64,000 nucleotides of DNA. Source: Candidatus Cloacimonadota bacterium. Its GTDB lineage: Bacteria > Cloacimonadota > Cloacimonadia > Cloacimonadales > Cloacimonadaceae. The stretch is taken from contig JAEZUG010000019.1 of NCBI GenBank assembly GCA_023421135.1, forward strand, positions 1 through 64,000, read 5' to 3'. Shown here piece after piece: positions 18,314 to 27,214 of this stretch (positions are counted from its first letter, which is position 1; each line of letters starts with the position of its first letter). The translations under genes and the position numbers were made by a program. The notes under the pieces are model-generated. The model saw nothing but the letters and a program-made list of their open reading frames with translations, did no database searches and was not told the DNA's origin.

Positions 18314-19216
18314 CTAGCCAAAGACCCAGATCAAAAACGGCAGATAGAACAGGGCAATCAGGATGGAGATTGAGACCATGGTGGCGGCAAATTCCTTATC
18401 CATGTTCTCCAGATTGGCAAAAATCAGGGTGTTGAAGCCCACCGGAGTGGCCGAAGTTACGATTACCACGGTGCGGGTGATGCCTTCCAGACCGAAGATC
18501 ATCGCCAACAGCAATCCCAGTCCCAAGCCCAGCCCCATCCGAATGAAGACCGCCAGGAAGGCTTTGCCCAGGTTCTTCAGCATGGGCTCAAAATACAGGC
18601 CCAGAGCGATCATGATCAGCGGTGTGGTGGGTTGGCCGATCAGGTTCAGAAATTCCACGCTGAGGGGCGGCAGACTGACGTTCATGGCCTTGAAGGCAAA
18701 GGCTGCAATCATCGCCCAGAGGGGAGGGAGCTTCAGAAACTTGTTCCAGTCGATGTGGTCGCCCTTGCTGCTATCGCCGTATTTGATGGCGTTGTAATAA
18801 GTAAAAGTGAAGATCAGGAAGGTATTGCCCATGTCAAAGAGCGTGGCACGTGCCAGGCCTTCGTTCTCGTAGCGCGCCAGAAAGAAAGGCAGGGCATAGG
18901 AAGTATTCATGATCATTGTGCCCACCAGGAAGCTGCCAAAAGTAGTTTTGGGGAGTTTTAGCAGGCGTCCGGTCGCCCCGGATATCCCATACATGGCAAA
19001 GACTACCAGCATGGCTGAGATGGGGATAAAGATCATCTCGGCACCCAGCTGTACCCGGCTGATGGAGAGGATGGTGAGCGCTGGCAGCGAGACCGTGAGC
19101 ACAAAGCGCAACAGCACTGTGGCATCGTCCTTCTTCAAAAGCTTGAGATACTTGAACCCGACGCCCAAAAAGAAGGCGAGAATCAGCGGAATGATCTTTT
19201 GAATAAAGGGATTCAA
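18314..19216 (-). CDS. AEC-family (auxin efflux carrier-like) transporter
   Basis: 300 aa with about ten hydrophobic segments and the AEC layout: first helix IIPLILAFFLGVGFKYL, LKLPPLWAMIAAF at the second half, and VTSATPVGFNTLIFA near the end. Bacterial members export or import small organic anions such as malate; the substrate here is unknown. The start is TTG at 19216, three bases after the stop of the phosphate transporter, with GGAG nine bases upstream; no ATG fits the first helix. Confidence 0.88.
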   Translation of the reverse strand: MNPFIQKIIPLILAFFLGVGFKYLKLLKKDDATVLLRFVLTVSLPALTILSISRVQLGAEMIFIPISAMLVVFAMYGISGATGRLLKLPKTTFGSFLVGTMIMNTSYALPFFLARYENEGLARATLFDMGNTFLIFTFTYYNAIKYGDSSKGDHIDWNKFLKLPPLWAMIAAFAFKAMNVSLPPLSVEFLNLIGQPTTPLIMIALGLYFEPMLKNLGKAFLAVFIRMGLGLGLGLLLAMIFGLEGITRTVVIVTSATPVGFNTLIFANLENMDKEFAATMVSISILIALFYLPFLIWVFG

Positions 19217-19219
19217 GGG

Positions 19220-20704
19220 CTACTGCTCCGGATGATAAAAGCTGCGATAGAGCAGATCGAGCGCTGCATCCAGCTTCTGATTGTGCAGGGCTTCGAGCTC
19301 TGTGTGAGGCTTTTCCCTAAAGTCCCAGCCAGGCTTGCCCCAGAGGGTCTTCTTCAGGCTCCATTTGTGTTTGAAGCTGCGTTCTTCCAAGCTCTTGAGG
19401 CTTTCCAATTGCTCGGTGGAGAAGCGTTTATGCAGGCCTCGTTTATATAGCAATGAGCTATCTATTTTGAGCGGATAAACTTCCACTATGTCTATGATCT
19501 TGAGGATTTCGGGCTTGGTGAAGCTATGGGAACTGCTTAGTTCGTTATAGATTTCCTGCTGGCTGTGAAAAGTGCGGCCGTTAACCAGTGCCAGAGCCCC
19601 TTCGGAGAGGTTCTGCGCTCTGATCTCCCGGACTGTGGTGGAATTGAAGCTGTATTTCAGGTTTTGCATCACTTCCTGTTCAAAGACGTTCTGGATGATG
19701 AAAAGAGCTATGAAAGAGAAGAAAAAGGCCATCAGGGGAGCCAGAATCCAACCCATGGAGATGCGTCCCAGGATATTCAGCTTCAGGTTTTTACCACCTT
19801 TAACCAGGCCGATTCCCACGACTGCGCCGACCACTACCTGGGTGCTGGAAACGGGCACCAATGGAATGGGGGGAATACCCAGCTTCAGGAAGGCCTCATG
19901 CAGGCCCCGGGAAGCAAAGAGAAAGAGCACAATTGCTTGGGCCAGCAGAACTATCAGGGCTGTTATTGGAGAGAGATGCAGCAGGTCGCGTCCCACGGTG
20001 CGCATCACTTTGTGGCTGTAGGTATAGATGCCCACGACAATTGAGACTGCGCCGATGATATAGAGCTGTTGCACACCATCCAGAGTGTAGAGCCCGCCCA
20101 GAGACAGATCCCGGAAGGGACTGACGGGCACGAAGACGCCCACCACGTTTGCAATGTTATTGGCACCCAGAGAGTAAGCTGCAAAAGCTCCCACCAGCAC
20201 CAATGCTATCCTGGTGTAATAGTCCTGTTCCAAAAGGTGCATCTTGCTGCGGTTAAGTGCGCGGCGGAAGATGTAAAATAGCAGGGCGGAGATGCCTCCG
20301 GAAAGCAGAAATGCCGTTACCCAGGAGGAGGCAATAGTCAAAAGTGAGGCAAAATCTGTGAGTCTGCCGCTAAAAAAATTCCAGCCAATGATGGCACCGA
20401 CAATAGTCTGAGAAGTGGAAACGGGAATCCTGATCCGCACCATCACGGTGATGGCAGCGGCAGCCGAGAGCGCCACGGTGAAGGCTCCGCCCAGAGCATC
20501 GACCGAGCCCAGGCGTCCCAGGGTCTGCGAGGGGCCGCTTCCTTCCAGGATGGCTCCCAGAGAGATGAAGATGGCAGCGATCAGAGCAGCCTGGCGGAAT
20601 CTGAGCATGCGGGTCTCAACCGCGGCACCGAAGATGTTTCCGGTGTCGTTTGCTCCCAAAGTCCAGCCCAAAAAGAGGCCGCTGATCAGATAGATGAAGA
20701 CCAT
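19220..20704 (-). CDS. Pit-family inorganic phosphate transporter with C-terminal extension
   Basis: 494 aa. It has the two PiT signature repeats, LGANDTGNIFGAAVETRML near residue 17 and SLGANNIANVVGVFVP near 178, plus multiple membrane helices up to about residue 340. It imports phosphate by cation symport in the inner membrane. Residues about 345-494 form a soluble charged tail (FHSQQEIYNELSSSHSF..., KPGWDFREKPHTELEAL) not usual in the family; see findings. It lies four bases downstream of the DUF47 gene, which is its usual accessory partner. Confidence 0.92.
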   Translation of the reverse strand: MVFIYLISGLFLGWTLGANDTGNIFGAAVETRMLRFRQAALIAAIFISLGAILEGSGPSQTLGRLGSVDALGGAFTVALSAAAAITVMVRIRIPVSTSQTIVGAIIGWNFFSGRLTDFASLLTIASSWVTAFLLSGGISALLFYIFRRALNRSKMHLLEQDYYTRIALVLVGAFAAYSLGANNIANVVGVFVPVSPFRDLSLGGLYTLDGVQQLYIIGAVSIVVGIYTYSHKVMRTVGRDLLHLSPITALIVLLAQAIVLFLFASRGLHEAFLKLGIPPIPLVPVSSTQVVVGAVVGIGLVKGGKNLKLNILGRISMGWILAPLMAFFFSFIALFIIQNVFEQEVMQNLKYSFNSTTVREIRAQNLSEGALALVNGRTFHSQQEIYNELSSSHSFTKPEILKIIDIVEVYPLKIDSSLLYKRGLHKRFSTEQLESLKSLEERSFKHKWSLKKTLWGKPGWDFREKPHTELEALHNQKLDAALDLLYRSFYHPEQ

Positions 20705-20707
20705 ATC

Positions 20708-21352
20708 TTACAATTGACGCTTGATAGTGTAGATTGCCAGGCGGTCACAGACGGCCTGGGCGTAATCCGAGATCTTCTCGATGTGGATGGCAAAGAAGCG
20801 CAATTGACTCTTCTGAGAGAGTTCAATATCTATGGCAAAGATCTGGCGGCGCAGCTTCTCTCCCAATTGATCTGCTTCGCGTTCAAAGAAATAGACCTTG
20901 TGAATATAGTTGTTCACAGCTGGTAAATCCCGGAAGAAGGAACGGACGGCAAAAGTGAGCTGCTCCACAGCATTGACAGAGGCGCGGGTGGTTTGCAGCC
21001 AGAGATCGTCCAGCTCGGAGGGGATGATAGGATTCTCGATGGAGAATTGCACCAGGGAATCCTTCATGTTGTCGATCACCTCGTCTGTGTTTTCCAGGAT
21101 GGCCAAAACGTCTCCGCGGTTCTCCGGAATCAGAGTGCGTTCATAGAGGAAACGCTCGATGCCCACGCGCAGATCGTCTGCTTTGGCTTCGTTGGTGCGG
21201 AGCTGAGCGAGGCGTTCCTCAAACTGCTCGTGCCGGTCCAGCAGATAGTCTTCCACAGCCAGTTGGAAGAGAGTGGCGGAATCGCTGACGATATCCAGAA
21301 AGGCATCTATCTGCGATTCTATGAACTTGGTTGTCCTGAGTAACATTGCCAT
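20708..21352 (-). CDS. DUF47/PhoU-like phosphate transport regulator
   Basis: 214 aa, all-helical, with the DUF47 pattern: RTTKFIESQIDAFLDIVSDSATLF at the N-terminus, the E...AD.L central segment (KADDLRVGIERFLYE) and FFEREADQLGEKLRRQIF near 165. It is related to PhoU and is generally encoded next to Pit transporters, whose activity it is thought to modulate. ATG 21352 has AAGGATGG upstream; ATG 21346 is an alternative. First gene of the three-gene unit with Pit and the AEC carrier. Confidence 0.9.
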   Translation of the reverse strand: MAMLLRTTKFIESQIDAFLDIVSDSATLFQLAVEDYLLDRHEQFEERLAQLRTNEAKADDLRVGIERFLYERTLIPENRGDVLAILENTDEVIDNMKDSLVQFSIENPIIPSELDDLWLQTTRASVNAVEQLTFAVRSFFRDLPAVNNYIHKVYFFEREADQLGEKLRRQIFAIDIELSQKSQLRFFAIHIEKISDYAQAVCDRLAIYTIKRQL

Positions 21353-21529
21353 AATCCATCCTTGCTAGTTCTTGTGTTTGGTGTGGCAAACCCCGATATA
21401 CTCCTGTGCCAGAAGGTCGCCAGGTATCTTGGAACAGACATCTCTGCCAATTCGGAGATTGACAAATCGTGATAATACTAGCTTAATATTACTTGGCTTT
21501 CTGTCAAGCCTCAGATGCAGAATTATCCC

Positions 21530-21859
21530 TCACCACTTGCGAAAGATGAAGAAAACTGCCAGAATTATGAAGGCAAAGCCTACCAGATAGTTCCAGCGAA
21601 CCTGCTCCTTCAGGTAGAAGATGCTGAAGAGAGTGAAGACTATGAGCGTGATCACTTCCTGGATGGTCTTGAGCTGGAAAGCGCTGAAGGTACCATGTCC
21701 GATGCGGTTGGCAGGCACCTGAAAGCAGTATTCAAAGAAGGCCAGTCCCCAGCTCAGCAGGATCACCAGATAAAGCGGAGCATTCTTATATTTCAGATGT
21801 CCATACCAGGCGAAGGTCATAAACACATTTGAGATAGTGAGTAAGATGATAGTTTTCAT
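21530..21859 (-). CDS. DUF486 small membrane protein
   Basis: 109 aa with four predicted membrane helices. It contains the DUF486 phrases FMTFAWYGHLKY, VILLSWGLAFFEYCFQVPANRIGH and FSAFQLKTIQEVITL. The fold resembles half a drug/metabolite transporter (EmrE-like), so it probably works as a dimer; the substrate is unknown. It lies four bases after the pyridoxal kinase gene, in the same operon. Confidence 0.9.
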   Translation of the reverse strand: MKTIILLTISNVFMTFAWYGHLKYKNAPLYLVILLSWGLAFFEYCFQVPANRIGHGTFSAFQLKTIQEVITLIVFTLFSIFYLKEQVRWNYLVGFAFIILAVFFIFRKW

Positions 21860-21863
21860 AAAT

Positions 21864-22682
21864 CTATTCCGAGTATTTAATCAGCAGCTCCAGTGGCATG
21901 CCGGAGGCGGGATCACCTCCCTCCTGCAGGCTGAGACGGATTCCCCGATAGACGAAATCTGCGGCTTCTTCCACACAGACCGCCAGGGCTTTGCCTTCCA
22001 GATATGAGGCCAGCAGCACGGAGGCAAAGACATCTCCCGCTCCCGGGCAATCTGAGGGCAGATAATGGCTTTCCTGATATATCCTGGTACCAGTTGAATC
22101 CAAGCCCAGCGTGGCAGTCCAGCCATCTTTGGGACGGCAGGCAGAAGTGATCAGCACAGCTTTGGCACCCAGTTTCTGCAGTCTGTGGCAGTAATCATAA
22201 GCTTGCTCTGGAGAGATGCCCGGATCGTAGGCTTCGCCCAAAAGCAGAGCTGCCTCACTGAGATTGGGGGTGATGATATCTGCAAAGGGTAAGAGTGAGC
22301 GCATGGCTTCCACCATCCGATAGTCGTAGCAGCTGTAGAGCTTTCCGGCATCTGCCATCACGGGATCGATCAGCACCGGAGCACCAACGGCGGCAAAGGC
22401 ACGGATGGCTTCCTGAATCATCTGGCACTGCTTTGGACCGGAGAGAAAACCGCTGTATATGGCATCAAAGCTCACGTTCAGCTCTTTCCAGTGAGCAATG
22501 CTATCCTGCATCTGAGAGCTCAGATCCAGCAGCCTGTAGCCGGGATAATCCGTATTGGTGGAGAGGATGCAGGAGGGTAGCACAGCCACCTGCAAGCCCC
22601 TGCTATACATGATGGGGATACAGGCCAGAAGGGAGGTGTGGCCCCATCCGGAGAGGTCATGAATGGCCAATATCCGCTTCAT
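21864..22682 (-). CDS. Pyridoxal/pyridoxamine kinase
   Basis: 272-aa ribokinase-superfamily enzyme that phosphorylates vitamin B6 vitamers to give PLP. It shows the N-terminal DLSGWGHTSLLACIPIM segment, the YSGFLSGP turn near 75, DPVMADAGKLY near 105 and the catalytic/anion-hole CPGAGDVFASVL near 215. The ATG at 22682 matches the family N-terminus and follows the AhpD-like gene by 11 bases; a longer frame upstream opens at a TTG inside that gene and is not used. Confidence 0.9.
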   Translation of the reverse strand: MKRILAIHDLSGWGHTSLLACIPIMYSRGLQVAVLPSCILSTNTDYPGYRLLDLSSQMQDSIAHWKELNVSFDAIYSGFLSGPKQCQMIQEAIRAFAAVGAPVLIDPVMADAGKLYSCYDYRMVEAMRSLLPFADIITPNLSEAALLLGEAYDPGISPEQAYDYCHRLQKLGAKAVLITSACRPKDGWTATLGLDSTGTRIYQESHYLPSDCPGAGDVFASVLLASYLEGKALAVCVEEAADFVYRGIRLSLQEGGDPASGMPLELLIKYSE

Positions 22683-22693
22683 GGCCTTTTGTC

Positions 22694-23035
22694 TTAAGCT
22701 CCTGACTTCAGTTCTTGCCAATAGACCATTGCCCTTCTGAAATGGGGGATCACGATTGAGCCTCCCACGATCAGGGCGATATTCAGCGCTTCATTGAGCT
22801 CCTCGTCATTCACACCCTCTTCATGGCATCTAACCAGATGATAGCGGATGCAATCGTCACAACGCAGCACTGCTGAGCTCACCAAGCCCAGAAGCTCTTT
22901 GGTCTTGCGCGGCAAAGCTCCTTCCTGATAGGCGGCCTCATCGAGGTTGAAGAAGCGTTTGATGCCCAGGCTGGCCTCTTTCAGCACCAGTTCGTTCTGA
23001 GCTTCCCGGGTTCTCTTGAAGTCTTCCGGCTTCAC
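22694..23035 (-). CDS. AhpD-like carboxymuconolactone decarboxylase-family protein
   Basis: 113 aa from GTG 23035. The CxxC motif in LRCDDCIRYH (near residue 53) is the redox/acid-base active site of the AhpD/CMD fold; ALNIALIVGGSIVIPHFRRA completes the family pattern. It is probably a small peroxidase or redox accessory. The GTG overlaps the dehydrogenase stop in a GTGA arrangement, so the 54 in-frame codons upstream, which are an out-of-frame reading of that gene, are discarded. Confidence 0.85.
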   Translation of the reverse strand: MKPEDFKRTREAQNELVLKEASLGIKRFFNLDEAAYQEGALPRKTKELLGLVSSAVLRCDDCIRYHLVRCHEEGVNDEELNEALNIALIVGGSIVIPHFRRAMVYWQELKSGA

Positions 23036-24132
23036 TCTTCTTCCTTGAGCTCGTGGTAAATCTTGCGGATGTCTTCCGCGGAGATTTCGAAGGGGTTGTT
23101 GGCCATATTGCGGCTGGAGAGCACTTCCGGCAGACGGTTGTCTATAAAGCTTTGAGAGATGGGGAAGTCCAGAGAGATCTGCAGGGCTTCCAGCCATTTG
23201 TAAAATTGATCCCGGCTGATGTTCAGATACTCAAAGAGACTATCCAGCTCTTTCTTGATAGATGGATAATAAAGATCCATCACGCTGCGCATCACGATGC
23301 CATTGGCCAGGCCGTGGGGAACCCCATATTCCGTGGTGAGCGGATAACCGATGGAGTGTTGCAGTGTAGTGCTGGCATGAGCGATCACCATGCCTCCATA
23401 GAGCGAAGCGCGCATCATCTCCGTGCGAGCCTCCAGGTCATTAGGATGGCTCATGCACTTGGGCAGATTGGTATATATAGTCTTGATTCCATTGTAGATC
23501 ATGGGATACATGATGGGATTGCGTTTGTTTGAATACAGCCCTTCCAGGAGATGCGAGAGGGCATCTATGCCTGTGTGAAGGGTTACTTCCGGGCTCAGAC
23601 TGAGCGTGAAAGCGGGCTCCAGAATGGCGGTATGCGGAAAGGCCAGTTCAGAGCCAAAGCCTGCTTTCTTGCCAGCTTTGAGATCGGTGAGCACGGAGTA
23701 GGGCGTGACCTCGGTGCCGGTTCCGGAAGTGGTGGGAACGGCCACTAGGGGAAAAGCTTTGGTATAGAGCGAGGCCTTGTATATATCCTCTATTCTGGTG
23801 TGATTGGCTGCCACCAGACTGATGGCTTTGGCTGCGTCTATAGGGCTGCCTCCTCCGATGCCGATCAGGAAGTCACAATTGGTTTCCAGCAGCTCCCGGG
23901 CTCCTGCCATCACTATTTCCAGGCTGGGGTTTTCAGACACTTTATCAAAGATGTGCCAATCTAATCCGCCTTCTTTTAACGTGGCCAGAATAGCATCCTG
24001 GGCTCCGCTCTTTTTGGCAGAATTCTTCCCAGTGACCAGCAGGGCTTTATTGCCCAGCTTAAAGAGCTGTCCTTTGGCTCTGTACAGGGCGTTCTCCGCA
24101 AAGGATATCCTGGTAGGAACGTAAAACATCAT
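23032..24132 (-). CDS. Iron-containing alcohol dehydrogenase
   Basis: 366-aa group III alcohol dehydrogenase. NAD-binding GIGGGSPIDAAKAIS near 92, PTTSGTGTEVTPYS near 132 and metal-ligand segments HTGIDALSHLLEG near 188 and GVPHGLANGIVMR near 270 are all present. It reduces or oxidises short alcohols/aldehydes in the cytoplasm; substrate specificity cannot be read. The start ATGATG at 24132/24129 is unambiguous to within one codon. It leads an operon with the AhpD-like protein, pyridoxal kinase and DUF486 protein. Confidence 0.93.
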   Translation of the reverse strand: MMFYVPTRISFAENALYRAKGQLFKLGNKALLVTGKNSAKKSGAQDAILATLKEGGLDWHIFDKVSENPSLEIVMAGARELLETNCDFLIGIGGGSPIDAAKAISLVAANHTRIEDIYKASLYTKAFPLVAVPTTSGTGTEVTPYSVLTDLKAGKKAGFGSELAFPHTAILEPAFTLSLSPEVTLHTGIDALSHLLEGLYSNKRNPIMYPMIYNGIKTIYTNLPKCMSHPNDLEARTEMMRASLYGGMVIAHASTTLQHSIGYPLTTEYGVPHGLANGIVMRSVMDLYYPSIKKELDSLFEYLNISRDQFYKWLEALQISLDFPISQSFIDNRLPEVLSSRNMANNPFEISAEDIRKIYHELKEEE

Positions 24133-24470
24133 TGCCTCACATAGCTCTGCCGGGCTCTCTGAGTTGTATCCGCTCCGGCAGGCAGAATTTGCGTATATTT
24201 TCCCGAACTGCCAGTTTTATGTCAAGGACAAAAAGCAGCAGGCTGGCAGAATTGAGGAAGAAGGATGGGCAAAACAGCTCTCCAGAGAAGCCCAATCTGC
24301 TTGTGGCAAAATTTCAGCACTGCTATGTGGAGAATTGAAATATTCAGCTTGCTAAGAGTGCGCATTGCCCTAGATTATACTCGTACAACTCGTGAATCAA
24401 AGTATAAGTTTAAAAAACCTAAATTGAACAGCGGGGAGGATTTAAGAACCGCAAACTCATTCCGTTTCGT
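24133..24470. other. Divergent intergenic region
   Basis: Lies between the divergently transcribed dehydrogenase operon and the secreted-protein gene. Plus-strand open frames of about 60 codons here lack an RBS and family features. A strong GGGGAGGA ribosome-binding site is at 24433-24440, without a standard start codon after it. Nothing else is recognised. Confidence 0.6.
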
Positions 24471-26264
24471 TTGGTATATTTACTTGCTTTAAGTGTTATG
24501 GTGCTTGTGCCGATTGTGCTTTGCGGACAGGCCACTGGAAGCTTCAGGTTGTTCTTCGATGATATGGTGGCCTCCGGCTTTGCCAATTGGTCTTACGATC
24601 TGGGTGATCCAGGTTTTATTCACGGGGATGGAAATCCATATACTGTGGATGCTCTGATCCCGATGTATTATCACACCTTTGCTTACAACAGATTTGGCTG
24701 GGGTGAGGGCTCGGACTATTCCTGCCTGATGGAAGATCTTCCCTTTGCCGCAGTTCCCGGGGATCTTCACGTGTCCGACTATACGGATTTTGAATTAGTG
24801 GGTTTCAACCGCATCAATACAGTTAATCCCTTGGGAGTTTGGGGCACTTTGGCAGAATCCGGCGAAGCCAGAACCTATGTGGCACCTTACTATCTTCTCA
24901 CCTGTAATGGCGAATGGATGACTTTGGCGGATATCCAGTTAGATGCCATCCTGCCCTATGCCACTGCGGAGACCATGCGTGCCAATCTCCTGGCATTTGG
25001 TCCTCTGTATGCCGGTGCGGAAAACTGGCAGAATGATATGGGAACCGGGCATCCGGTCACCGGTCACGGTCGGGCCAGAATCTCGGGTGGTAGTGTAAAC
25101 TTCCTGGCGGCAATGGATAACGGCACTCATCAGATTGAGTTTGACATCGTCACCTTTGATTACCTGATTCAGGGTGAGACGGGTTCCTACGATATGATTA
25201 TCGATGTCTATCCTGCCGGCCTGGAACACAATATTGCCAATCCGGAAGTGGATGTGGACGCTGTCTTCCCGCAGCATTTTGATCTGCCCGATGTGGATCT
25301 GTCCTTGGATGTGATTATTGCCGTCGGGGGCGGACCTCTGGCTGCCAATGATACCTGGATCAACCAGGTTCCGGAGCTGCCGGGCGGAGCTTTACCTGCC
25401 GGGATAGCTGAGTTTGCCCCGGTCTATTGGGATATCTCCACCACTCTCGAAAACTACAACATGGATATCGTTTTTGATTTCACAGATTTCCTGCCCTTCG
25501 GAGACCCAGCCAATTGGCGGCTCTGCAAGCGGGATAGCGAATTGGCGGCCTGGGTGATTTATCCCAATATCTCAGTGGCAGGAAACACAATCACTGCTTG
25601 GGGAGTTATTGATCTCAGCGAGTGGGCACTCGGTAATACAGAGCCCACCCTGCCGGTCGAACTCTCTGCCTTTACAGCGTTTGTGACCAGTGATAATCTG
25701 GTGAGCCTGGAGTGGATTACCCAATCCGAGACCAATCTGAGCGGCTACAATATCCTGCGTGGCAACACAGATGATCTGGGAACGGCTCTCGATCTGCAGC
25801 ACTTTATCGAGGCTTCCAATAGCTCCACCAGCCATAGTTATAGCTTTGTGGAAGAAACAGCTCTGGAACCGGGAACCTATTACTATTGGCTTCAGGCGGT
25901 GGAATTGAATGGTGAGTTTGCCTACCACGGCCCGGCTCAGGTTACCGTTAGTCCGGAAGGTGGGGAGAATCCTCCTGAGGTGCCAACGCCGGTTGCCAGG
26001 CTGAACGTCTTCCCCAATCCCTTCAATCCGCTCACCCGGATAGCAGTATTTTTACCGGATCAGCACAGTGGACAGTGCTCGATCTACAACTCCCGTGGAG
26101 AGCTCGTGTATCAATATGCTCCTCAATCCTTTAACGAAGGCTGGAACTATCTATCCTGGAACGGAACGGATGCCTCCGGTCAGCCTTGCGGCAGTGGCAT
26201 TTACCTGATCAGAGTATCTGGCGGTGACTTGTCTCTGCAATCCAAAGTAGTCTTGATGAAGTAA
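24471..26264 (+). CDS. Secreted protein with FlgD-type sorting tail
   Basis: 597 aa from the first usable start (TTG 24471). The natural N-terminus probably begins nine codons earlier: a strong RBS at 24433-24440 is followed in frame by AAG-AAC-CGC (24444), where ATG would give an ideal signal peptide (NRKLIPFRLVYLLALSV...). The body (25-400) is unrecognised beta-rich sequence. Residues about 400-500 (ELSAFTAF...WITQSETNLSGYNILRG...YYYWLQAVE) are shared with the LamG protein at 32408. The C-terminus is a FlgD-like module (NVFPNPFNPLTRI...GIYLIRVSGG...KVVLMK). A GC-rich terminator follows. Confidence 0.8.
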   Translation: MVYLLALSVMVLVPIVLCGQATGSFRLFFDDMVASGFANWSYDLGDPGFIHGDGNPYTVDALIPMYYHTFAYNRFGWGEGSDYSCLMEDLPFAAVPGDLHVSDYTDFELVGFNRINTVNPLGVWGTLAESGEARTYVAPYYLLTCNGEWMTLADIQLDAILPYATAETMRANLLAFGPLYAGAENWQNDMGTGHPVTGHGRARISGGSVNFLAAMDNGTHQIEFDIVTFDYLIQGETGSYDMIIDVYPAGLEHNIANPEVDVDAVFPQHFDLPDVDLSLDVIIAVGGGPLAANDTWINQVPELPGGALPAGIAEFAPVYWDISTTLENYNMDIVFDFTDFLPFGDPANWRLCKRDSELAAWVIYPNISVAGNTITAWGVIDLSEWALGNTEPTLPVELSAFTAFVTSDNLVSLEWITQSETNLSGYNILRGNTDDLGTALDLQHFIEASNSSTSHSYSFVEETALEPGTYYYWLQAVELNGEFAYHGPAQVTVSPEGGENPPEVPTPVARLNVFPNPFNPLTRIAVFLPDQHSGQCSIYNSRGELVYQYAPQSFNEGWNYLSWNGTDASGQPCGSGIYLIRVSGGDLSLQSKVVLMK

Positions 26265-26282
26265 GACCTATTACAATAAAGT

Positions 26283-26310
26283 GCCCCGGACTGGTTCCGG
26301 GGCTCTTATT
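26283..26310 (+). terminator. Terminator after the secreted protein gene
   Basis: GCCCCGGA (26283-26290) pairs with TCCGGGGC (26296-26303) around a 5-nt loop, followed by TCTTATT. Confidence 0.75.
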
Positions 26311-26385
26311 ATTAGTGACAAGTGACGAGTGACAAGTGACGAGAGAGTGAACAGTGATCAGTGCTGTGCTTCGCCCTAAAACTGG

Positions 26386-26453
26386 TCTGCCAATTCACCC
26401 CAAAGCCTCATTTCGTTCCGCTTTGGGGACCCCGAAATCTCCGAATTGGCAGA
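26386..26453. repeat. 68-bp element with TCTGCCAATTC terminal inverted repeats
   Basis: TCTGCCAATTC (26386-26396) and GAATTGGCAGA (26443-26453) are exact inverted ends. An inner stem CCCCAAAGC/GCTTTGGGG is nested inside. A second copy of identical length lies at 53010-53077, and a half copy near 29742. Confidence 0.75.
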
Positions 26454-26660
26454 AACACTCCGCAAGTGAATTGAGCTTTTATAATCAAAACAGAGAATAA
26501 GAGGAAAAGAGGATTCTCCAAGGAGTTCAGGAGGCTTTCTGCCGCAGAGAATGTAGTGGCGGACTCCGATCCGCCACAAACACTCTGTCAGTGAACAGTG
26601 CGTTTTTGATTAAAACAGAGGAAAAGAGGAAAAGAGGAAATCACAATGAGTTATGAAGGG

Positions 26661-26755
26661 ATGAAAGCCCTGAAGGGGCGATCATCTGCAAGCGATGGGC
26701 GGCAGCCCGTCGACCAAGGGGATAAATCCACCAGATGAAAGCCCTGAAGGGGCGC
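26661..26755. repeat. AGCCCTGAAGGGGCG palindromic repeats
   Basis: Two copies of GATGAAAGCCCTGAAGGGGC. The first continues into GATCATCTGCAAGCGATGGG and GGCAGCCCGTCGACC. Essentially the same 51-base string recurs at 53212-53262, with partial reverse copies near 40310 and 477. Confidence 0.7.
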
Positions 26756-26828
26756 TATCTGTTGAAATAGAAACCAGAAAGACTATAGAATAGTTACCAG
26801 TTTCCGGAAATGCAGCTAAAAACCTTAA

Positions 26829-27000
26829 GAGTACACCCATTACCACCCAATGTTCTCGTCATGTCATTCCTGCCTTCCCACCCCACTAAAGCGCAAGCGG
26901 TTTGGCGAGGACCCCGATCTCAGGAATGATGATACGCAGAGCAGGGAGATCAAACCTAATACGCACCTTGCTTGACGGCATGTGCAACGGTCTCTTATCT
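26829..27000. mobile_element. Short relative of the ATTCCTGCC MITE-like element
   Basis: Shares with 12571-12960 the left flank (GTACACCCATTA, GTCATTCCTGCCTT) and right flank (GGAATGATGATACGCA, CCTAATACGCACC, ATGTGCAACGGTCT). The interior is different: a CGCAAGCGGTTTGGCGAGGA segment instead of four GTCCC palindromes. So the ends are conserved while the cargo changes. Confidence 0.55.
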
Positions 27001-27214
27001 GTTTTCGGTGATCCAGATGGGATTGCCAACACCTCATTATATTACCCGTTTTCCCCAATTTGAAGTTTCAGTGAGGGTTCTCACCTAAAACTGCTGGAAT
27101 TTATCTTGCAAAGGATGATTTTTTTACTTGACAACTGGAAGGAAGCGTGAAGAACATGCATGTGATAGCGAGGCGTCGTCCCAGGACGGGACGCAGGCTT
27201 CCGGGAGGTTCGCG

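Larger units (their letters stand above)
26265..27214. other. Repeat-rich intergenic region
   Basis: After the terminator come GTGACNA heptamers (26315-26345), a 68-bp element with TCTGCCAATTC ends (26386-26453), two AGCCCTGAAGGGGCG repeats (26665 and 26740) and a short relative of the MITE-like element (26829-27000). No gene is supported. An in-frame extension from 27128 to 27214 is rejected in favour of ATG 27215. Confidence 0.7.

Noticed and set aside
22694..23197. 167-aa version of the AhpD-like protein
   Set aside because: The first 54 codons are an out-of-frame reading of the dehydrogenase gene; GTG 23035 in a GTGA overlap is the natural start.
27128..27214. N-terminal extension of the GC-rich secreted protein
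   Set aside because: It would bury the signal peptide; ATG 27215 has a strong RBS and starts a normal signal peptide.
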